From JANXVV01 sp038230975 (GTDB lineage Bacteria; Planctomycetota; Phycisphaerae; Tepidisphaerales; Tepidisphaeraceae): a DNA stretch of 6,471 nt. Under the pieces are notes generated by a model that saw nothing but the letters and a program-made list of their open reading frames with translations, did not search any database and was not told where the DNA came from. Position numbers and translations under genes: made by a program. Where the stretch lies: positions 1 to 6,471 of the forward strand of contig JBBRMF010000288.1 of the NCBI GenBank assembly GCA_038230975.1, given 5' to 3'. Below, one piece after another: positions 1 through 4,799 of the stretch (position 1 is the stretch's first letter; each line of letters starts with the position of its first letter).

Positions 1-1
1 C

Positions 2-1327
2 GCTTGCTTGAAGACAGCATGGATCAACAGCGTCTACCTGCGCTTTAATGTGGGTACATTCCCCGTCAATATTAATGACGTGCTGATGGCGGTCGGGCTT
101 CTGATCTCGCTCATCCCCAAGGGCCAGTCCTACTTTGAAACGGAAAAGCCCCATCCCGGGCTTTCGTGGGCCATCGTTTTGTTTCTACTGGCCGTTGCTT
201 CAGGCGGAATCGGCGCGATGCAGAATGGTGCCACTGCCCGGCAGGTCAGCACCACTGCACGTAACCTTTTTGAAGTTCCGGTGTTGATTTATCTCGGTTA
301 TCGGTTGTTGCCGCGCCCGAGCTCCGCGGTGTTTTATTGCTATCTGGTGGCTCTGGCGGGGATCTGTACCTCGGTACTCATTTCCACGAATTTCGGTGGA
401 CAGATCGAAGATCTTCAAGGTGGCAGGGACATTACCACGGTTCGAATCGTTGACTTCGTGTCGAATTACGCCGGGCTGGCATCGGCACTCATCATTTTCT
501 CACTGGGTTCCGGGGCTAAACCGCTGTTTCGACCTTGGATCGCTGTCCCGTTGGCGGCCCTCTGCTACATCGGACAATTTGCAACTTTGGCCCGCAGCGA
601 CTGGCTTGCGATGACCGCTGGCATCGCCGCCGCGATTGTCATCATGCCTAAATATCGGTGGGGTTCTAAATTGACGTTCGCGGTGGTGGTCGTACCCATT
701 ATGGCCATCTTTCTGTATCTCGGCATGCTCGGCGCTGCGAGCATTTCCGGGAAGGACGTCGTCGGAAAAATGCGCGATCGAGTTATCACACTGCTTCCGG
801 GCGAACACGAAGGCGTCAAGACAAAGGCATGGGACACGCGTGTGAGCGGGGCGATTGCAGAAACAAAACTGTGGATTGAGAGTCCGATCATCGGCAAAGG
901 ATTTGGGATTCAAGACACGCAGGCTGACAATACGCCCAGTTTCCGCCACAACACCTGGACGAGCACACTCGCGGAAACAGGGCTATTCGGGTTCGCCGCG
1001 TTCTCGTTTTTATGCATCGGTCAGATCGTGATCGGACGCCGCATGGTCAGGGATCGGTTGGATCGAGGTAGCGTACTTGTGGGCGCTTTGGGAGTCATCA
1101 CCGGGGTGCATTTTATCGTTCACGGTTATTGCACGATGTCTTTCAACCAGGTGCGATGGGCGATTCCACTGGCACTGACTTTCGGAATCGTCATTCGATG
1201 CCGTGCCATGCAATTGGCAATGGCCGCGGAATACCAGGGCTACCTGCCTGAAGCCAATGAATTGCCCGCAGACGTGTTGCAACCGATGCTCGACGACGAT
1301 GGCTCGCCGATGGTCGGCGTGTTCTAG
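2..1327 (+). CDS. O-antigen ligase/polymerase family membrane protein (Wzy_C type), 5' partial
   Basis: This is an inner-membrane protein of the Wzy/WaaL superfamily, which polymerises lipid-linked oligosaccharide units or ligates a finished glycan to its acceptor on the outer face of the membrane. The reading frame is open to the left edge. The first possible start is a TTG at 8 with no room for a ribosome site, so I read the gene as truncated. Counting that TTG as residue 1, there are about ten hydrophobic segments, for example near 24-36, 52-70, 107-125, 152-166, 177-194, 198-213, 222-243, 325-343, 355-372 and 384-398. The Wzy_C signature lies in the long loop: ARSDWLAM (195-202), then SPIIGKGFG (292-300) and RHNTWTSTLAETGLFGF (313-329). 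The tail (about 405-439) is hydrophilic and acidic. The glycosyltransferase gene follows 75 bases later. Polymerase versus ligase cannot be decided from sequence, because the two share this fold and motif set. Confidence 0.88.
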   Translation, partial: ACLKTAWINSVYLRFNVGTFPVNINDVLMAVGLLISLIPKGQSYFETEKPHPGLSWAIVLFLLAVASGGIGAMQNGATARQVSTTARNLFEVPVLIYLGYRLLPRPSSAVFYCYLVALAGICTSVLISTNFGGQIEDLQGGRDITTVRIVDFVSNYAGLASALIIFSLGSGAKPLFRPWIAVPLAALCYIGQFATLARSDWLAMTAGIAAAIVIMPKYRWGSKLTFAVVVVPIMAIFLYLGMLGAASISGKDVVGKMRDRVITLLPGEHEGVKTKAWDTRVSGAIAETKLWIESPIIGKGFGIQDTQADNTPSFRHNTWTSTLAETGLFGFAAFSFLCIGQIVIGRRMVRDRLDRGSVLVGALGVITGVHFIVHGYCTMSFNQVRWAIPLALTFGIVIRCRAMQLAMAAEYQGYLPEANELPADVLQPMLDDDGSPMVGVF

Positions 1328-1389
1328 GAACTTTCCCGCATCACTACAATCCAAAATCAGTTTCTCGCAACCTGTAAATCCACTTAGGC

Positions 1390-1398
1390 GGAGAGGTG
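1390..1398 (+). promoter_or_regulatory. Ribosome binding site fixing a TTG start
   Basis: GGAGAGGTG contains GAGG and GAGGTG, good matches to the anti-Shine-Dalgarno sequence. The GAGG core ends 6 bases before the TTG at 1403. The next codons begin the conserved ISIVTPSYN strand of the glycosyltransferase four residues later, so there is no room for a later start. The TTG call is therefore well supported. Confidence 0.75.
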
Positions 1399-1402
1399 TC
1401 GA

Positions 1403-2245
1403 TTGGGCAGCAGAATTTCCATTGTAACCCCAAGCTACAATCAGGGACGATACCTGGAAGAAACCCTTCGCTCAATTGTCAGTCAGCGCGAGGATGTACA
1501 CGAATTCTTTGTCTATGACGGGGGCAGCACCGACAACTCCGTCGATATCATCAAGAAATACGAGAGCCAGATTGACTACTGGGTCTCGGAAAAAGACAAA
1601 GGCCAGTCGGACGTGTTGCAGCGCGGGTTTGCACGGGCGACCGGCGATATTCTATTCTGGTTGAACAGTGATGATGTGCTGTTGCCCGGAGTTCTCCGCA
1701 AAGTACGCGAGGCATTCGATCAACATCCGGATTGGGCGGCGCTGACGGGTTGGCAGTTCTTCATCGACAGTAATTCACGCATCGTGCGATATTTTCGGAT
1801 GCCACCCGAAAAAGAAAGTTGGCTTCGATGGGGCGTGCTGCATGTGTCACAACAGACCTGCTTCTTCAAAAAGTCGGTGTACGATCAGGTCGGTGGTGTC
1901 AATCCTGATTTGCACTGTGTGATGGATGCGGATCTCTGGATACGCATGCTCAAAACCGGCACTCCATGGGGTGGCATCCCAGCCTATATGGCTGGCTTTC
2001 GTCAGCATGGTGATGCAAAAGGCCATCCCACCGGCAAGTGGGCGGAACGCTATCGGCAGGAAACGCTCGACCTGCTCAGTCGATCACCGGAATATTTTAA
2101 CCCGGTGAAATTAAAGATGGGGACGATGGCTCATCGAATCGCGATGACACTAAGCGGTCGTTATATTTTCGCCGCGCTGGACACCCGCCGGTCTGGCGGC
2201 AAGAGATGGGATGAGATATTTCCACCGGCACCCGTTCAAGGCTGA
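1403..2245 (+). CDS. Glycosyltransferase family 2 (WcaA-like)
   Basis: This is a GT-A fold family 2 glycosyltransferase that would transfer a sugar from a nucleotide-sugar donor to a growing glycan on the cytoplasmic side of the membrane. In order it shows the N-terminal nucleotide-binding strand ISIVTPSYNQG (5-15), DGGSTDNS (39-46), the metal/diphosphate-binding acidic motif NSDD (88-91, in LFWLNSDD) and the acceptor-side acidic motif MDADLWIRM (174-182). FRQHGDAKGH (199-208) is a basic segment seen in close relatives. At 280 residues it is typical of single-domain soluble family members, and no membrane segment is visible. It starts at TTG with a good Shine-Dalgarno sequence. It lies between the Wzy_C protein and the flippase, which places it in surface polysaccharide assembly. 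The particular sugar and linkage cannot be read from the sequence. Confidence 0.93.
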   Translation: MGSRISIVTPSYNQGRYLEETLRSIVSQREDVHEFFVYDGGSTDNSVDIIKKYESQIDYWVSEKDKGQSDVLQRGFARATGDILFWLNSDDVLLPGVLRKVREAFDQHPDWAALTGWQFFIDSNSRIVRYFRMPPEKESWLRWGVLHVSQQTCFFKKSVYDQVGGVNPDLHCVMDADLWIRMLKTGTPWGGIPAYMAGFRQHGDAKGHPTGKWAERYRQETLDLLSRSPEYFNPVKLKMGTMAHRIAMTLSGRYIFAALDTRRSGGKRWDEIFPPAPVQG

Positions 2246-2275
2246 AGATTCAGGCACACATCCGACCCTGAATTT
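2246..2275 (+). other. Small inverted repeat in the glycosyltransferase-flippase gap
   Basis: The arms AGATTCAGG (2246-2254) and CCTGAATTT (2267-2275) can pair as a 9-base stem with one G-U pair and a 12-base loop. It begins directly after the stop codon at 2243-2245 and ends 10 bases before the flippase ATG. No run of U follows, so it is not a normal intrinsic terminator. It could damp translation of the flippase, or be chance. Confidence 0.3.
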
Positions 2276-2285
2276 CTGAGACTCC

Positions 2286-3719
2286 ATGAACGAGCCGAAA
2301 CAGATGACTTCCGATGCCCCCGACACCATTCACTCGCTTAGGGCCGAACGTACCCGGCGGCTCAAGCGCACGTTTGTCACTTCAGTCTTAATGCGACCGT
2401 TGGCGCTTGTCACGCCATTTGTAGTTGCGCCCCTTTTTCTTCGATACCTCGGTGAAGAGCGAAATGGTCTGTACGGAACCATCATCAGCATGGCCGGCTT
2501 CATCGGCATGAGCAACGCTGGGCTCACCCTGGGGTTGATCAACAAGTTGACGGATTGCCATGTTTCCGGCGACAAATTGCTCGCGCGGAGATATGTTTCA
2601 TCGTTGAGCTTGGCCTTGCTGATGATCGCGATCGCCGGCACGGTGCTGGCCAGCATGGTCATTCCATTCATTCCCTGGAAGTCACTTCTCAAAATTGAAA
2701 GTGCGCGTGCGGCTTCTGAAACGCCCTGGGCGGTATGGTTGACCGTGATTTTCACGTTGCTTGGTGTCGCCTCCGGCGTCCCTCGCGCGGTCTATACCGC
2801 TTACCAGGATTTGGAGATCAATAACTATTGGGACGGAGCCTCCAAGATCGTGGTGCTGTTGGCTTGCTTTTTGGCCGTCTACACGCCCTTTGGATTGATA
2901 GGCGTTGCATTCGCGGTGGTAGGCGTTCCGACGCTCATGCGTATCGTCAACAATTTCTCCCTGTTCTTTGTGGAAAAACCCTGGCTCCGTCCTTCTCCAA
3001 AATTATTCGAAACCGCCCTACTCCGGTCGGCGATGGTGCAGGGCGTTTGCCTGTTCATCCTTGAAGTGGCGATGTGGGCACTGTTCGCCTCCGATAATAC
3101 AATCATCACCATGCGGCTTGGTCCGAAATATGTCACCAACTATCAATTGCTAGGAACTCTGTTTACCACGTCGTATGGCGTGTTTCTGATGGCATTGATG
3201 CCGTTGTGGCCGGCCTACGGAGAGGCGGTACGTCGAGGTGATTTTGCGTGGGTCAAGCGGGGTGTAAAGCTCAGCCTGATGGTTGTCTGCGGCGGAATGA
3301 TTTCAGTGGGAGTGGTACTCTACTTCTTCGACGCCTTCATCTTTCGCCATTGGATGCACCAGCCAATCACCGTATCAAGAAGCCTTGTTTTGGCGATGAC
3401 TGCAACGTTTGTTCTTCGCGGCTGGGTCGATTGCCGATCCATGGTTCTAAATCCTGCCAATATTCTCTGGCCGCAGATCTGGTTCTTTGCCGTCCACGCC
3501 GTGTTGAACATTGTGGGTGCGCTCGTATTGGCACCGCGCATGGGAGTGGAAGGCGTTGCCTGGGCCACTCCGCTTGCAGCGTTGTTAACCAGTGCCTGGG
3601 GCTATCCCTGGTTGATGCATCGATTTTTTAAGAATGCAGAATCCGGACGGCGGCTGCCTGGAACAGATTCACCCAGAATCCCCGGCGTGGTTTTGCCGGA
3701 AATGGATCTATCGAATTGA
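2286..3719 (+). CDS. Polysaccharide flippase (Wzx-like, MOP superfamily)
   Basis: This is a polytopic inner-membrane protein of the oligosaccharidyl-lipid flippase type. It would move undecaprenyl-linked repeat units from the cytoplasmic to the outer face for polymerisation. At 477 residues it is in the usual size range. A basic N-terminal stretch, RAERTRRLKRTF (19-30), precedes the first membrane segment (about 33-53). Further hydrophobic segments lie near 62-85, 104-130, 148-168, 186-215, 246-268, 285-308, 326-348, 364-382, 394-416 and 421-445; some of these are long enough to be two helices, giving about 12 in total. The early motif FLRYLGEERNGLYG (51-64) is typical of the family. The ATG at 2286 has only a weak GAG 5 bases upstream. 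An in-frame ATG at 2304 is an alternative that leaves the membrane core intact. It follows the glycosyltransferase by 40 bases and ends 4 bases from the convergent methyltransferase gene. Confidence 0.9.
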   Translation: MNEPKQMTSDAPDTIHSLRAERTRRLKRTFVTSVLMRPLALVTPFVVAPLFLRYLGEERNGLYGTIISMAGFIGMSNAGLTLGLINKLTDCHVSGDKLLARRYVSSLSLALLMIAIAGTVLASMVIPFIPWKSLLKIESARAASETPWAVWLTVIFTLLGVASGVPRAVYTAYQDLEINNYWDGASKIVVLLACFLAVYTPFGLIGVAFAVVGVPTLMRIVNNFSLFFVEKPWLRPSPKLFETALLRSAMVQGVCLFILEVAMWALFASDNTIITMRLGPKYVTNYQLLGTLFTTSYGVFLMALMPLWPAYGEAVRRGDFAWVKRGVKLSLMVVCGGMISVGVVLYFFDAFIFRHWMHQPITVSRSLVLAMTATFVLRGWVDCRSMVLNPANILWPQIWFFAVHAVLNIVGALVLAPRMGVEGVAWATPLAALLTSAWGYPWLMHRFFKNAESGRRLPGTDSPRIPGVVLPEMDLSN

Positions 3720-3735
3720 GAAACTATCCATTCGG
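3696..3735. repeat. Inverted repeat enclosing both stop codons of the convergent pair
   Basis: CCG (3696-3698) plus AATGGAT (3701-3707) can pair with ATCCATT (3726-3732) plus CGG (3733-3735). That gives a 10-base-pair stem with a two-base bulge and an 18-base loop. The loop contains the flippase TGA (3717-3719) and most of the methyltransferase stop (3724-3726, complement). The flanks are TTTT on the left and an A-rich tract on the right, the reverse of a classical bidirectional terminator, so an intrinsic terminator is not supported. Confidence 0.35.
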
Positions 3736-4599
3736 AAGAAAAAGCAGGTTCGCATATTCGTAATTCGACTTGGCCTCGTGAAGCCGGAGCGCGCCATCTC
3801 GCCATTCGTGAGGCTGATAGCCCTTGCTCATCAAATACTGAACCACTTTTGAACTTTCCGTCACGCCGTCGATCGCATAGTCGCCGACTTCAATCGAAAT
3901 CGCGGGTTTGATTTCCGTCAGCACGCGATCCATCCCGAGCAGAATGTCATATTCGGCACTCTCGGCATCGATTTTCATCGCGGCCGGTTTGGCACCGATC
4001 TGGCGCACATAGTCATCAATCGTGATGGCCTTAACATCGTAGATATTTGGCTTGAGCTTGGCCCGCTGGTTTTCATCGAGCCGCGCCCCGGCCAGAGAGT
4101 TAAACGCCGAATACGCGATGCCATAATCGTTGAACTGGATCGTCGTCGGCTTCGAGTAGGCCGCCACGTTGTTGATCTTCACATTCGGCCGCGATGCCGC
4201 ATTTTCACCAAGGATTTCAAACGTGCTTCGCGTCGGTTCAAACGAATGCACTTGCCCGGTCGGACCGACCAGATGGGATGCAAGGCAAGTAAAATAACCA
4301 AAATGGGCGCCGACATCGAAAAAGGTCATCCCTGGTTTCAAGTAGTCAAGAAACGCACGGGACAGATCGTATTCGAGAAACTTGTATCGATAGATCGTGA
4401 GCGATACTTGTTCCGGCAGCACGACGACCATTTTCCCGCCCCAAAAGGTGGGGACGGTTTTCTTGACGGTTTTTCCATCGGAACGGCGGATCATCCCGGA
4501 GTAGGCGAGTTTTCCGCCGATGCGAAAAGCCTTGATCCACTTCGGTGATTCCTTTAATTCGGATTGGGCATCCAGCGCGCTGATCAGTTGTGCATCCAT
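3724..4599 (-). CDS. FkbM family SAM-dependent methyltransferase
   Basis: This is a class I methyltransferase of the FkbM family, whose members usually O-methylate sugars or other hydroxyl groups using S-adenosylmethionine. From the start at 4599 it has 291 residues, normal for the family. Motif I is FFDVGAHFGYFT (93-104), the SAM-binding glycine loop. HSFEPT (118-123) carries the acidic residue expected to hold the ribose. MKIDAESAEYDIL (208-220) is the family's late signature, with Ser where most members have Gly in the KIDxEGAE pattern. AISIEVG (233-239) is the following strand. I chose 4599 because AAGGA sits 5 bases upstream; an in-frame ATG at 4731 would add 44 residues but lacks a ribosome site. 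The protein appears soluble. Tail-to-tail placement against the flippase suggests it modifies the same polysaccharide, but this is inference. Confidence 0.92.
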   Translation of the reverse strand: MDAQLISALDAQSELKESPKWIKAFRIGGKLAYSGMIRRSDGKTVKKTVPTFWGGKMVVVLPEQVSLTIYRYKFLEYDLSRAFLDYLKPGMTFFDVGAHFGYFTCLASHLVGPTGQVHSFEPTRSTFEILGENAASRPNVKINNVAAYSKPTTIQFNDYGIAYSAFNSLAGARLDENQRAKLKPNIYDVKAITIDDYVRQIGAKPAAMKIDAESAEYDILLGMDRVLTEIKPAISIEVGDYAIDGVTESSKVVQYLMSKGYQPHEWRDGALRLHEAKSNYEYANLLFLPNG

Positions 4600-4604
4600 C
4601 TCGA

Positions 4605-4609
4605 TCCTT
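4605..4609 (-). promoter_or_regulatory. Ribosome binding site supporting the 4599 start of the methyltransferase
   Basis: On the minus strand AAGGA is followed by five bases (TCGAG) and then ATG at 4599. The competing ATG at 4731 has no purine-rich site at a workable distance; the nearest AAAAGG lies more than 20 bases away. Confidence 0.65.
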
Positions 4610-4659
4610 GTTGGCCTGGTGGCGAGGCAAATCGGCACTATCGCCGCCTCATTTGGGCA

Positions 4660-4688
4660 AACATCGCAGCGCCATGGCCCATCGTCAA
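4660..4688 (-). promoter_or_regulatory. Candidate promoter for the FkbM methyltransferase
   Basis: Reading the minus strand, TTGACG (4688-4683) matches the -35 consensus at five of six positions. After a 17-base spacer, GATGTT (4665-4660) is a poor -10 with three of six matches. Transcription would begin near 4652, leaving roughly 50 bases of leader before the ATG at 4599, which agrees with that start. The palindrome GCCATGGC (4671-4678) lies in the middle of the spacer. Prediction by eye only. Confidence 0.22.
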
Positions 4689-4720
4689 GCGCGAAGATTT
4701 CGTTAGCGTCATCGCATCGC

Positions 4721-4748
4721 TTGTCTTTCATCGGCCATGGGAGACAAT
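4721..4748 (+). promoter_or_regulatory. Candidate promoter for the GH4 gene
   Basis: TTGTCT (4721-4726) and GACAAT (4743-4748) each match the -35 and -10 consensus at four of six positions, with a 16-base spacer. The spacer holds GGCCATGG (4733-4740), an inverted copy of the sequence in the opposing candidate promoter. The leader to the GTG at 4800 would be about 45 bases. This is weak evidence, and no biochemical regulator is encoded in the window. Confidence 0.2.
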
Positions 4749-4788
4749 GCCTTTTGCCGTTCCTCCGTATGGTTGTGAATCCGTCCCT

Positions 4789-4792
4789 GGAG
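4789..4792 (+). promoter_or_regulatory. Ribosome binding site fixing a GTG start
   Basis: GGAG is followed by 7 bases (TTTCCCC) and then GTG at 4800. The frame from that GTG gives IKVAMIGAGS, the expected N-terminal NAD-binding strand and loop of GH4 enzymes. The later in-frame ATG at 4815 would cut into this strand, so the GTG is the likely start. Confidence 0.75.
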
Positions 4793-4799
4793 TTTCCCC

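Noticed and set aside
500..949. A 149-codon minus-strand open frame opposite the first gene
   Set aside because: The opposite strand encodes the conserved membrane segments and Wzy_C motifs; the antisense product is low-complexity and basic with no family resemblance.
1328..1402. A terminator or promoter between the first gene and the glycosyltransferase
   Set aside because: I found no stable hairpin with a T run and no convincing -35/-10 pair; only the ribosome site at 1390-1398 is supported.
2330..2755. A 141-codon minus-strand open frame opposite the flippase
   Set aside because: It lies wholly within the flippase membrane segments and has no domain features. It is a shadow of hydrophobic codons.
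3691..3740. A bidirectional intrinsic terminator between the convergent genes
   Set aside because: An inverted repeat is present, but T runs precede it and A runs follow it on the plus strand, the wrong order for termination in either direction.
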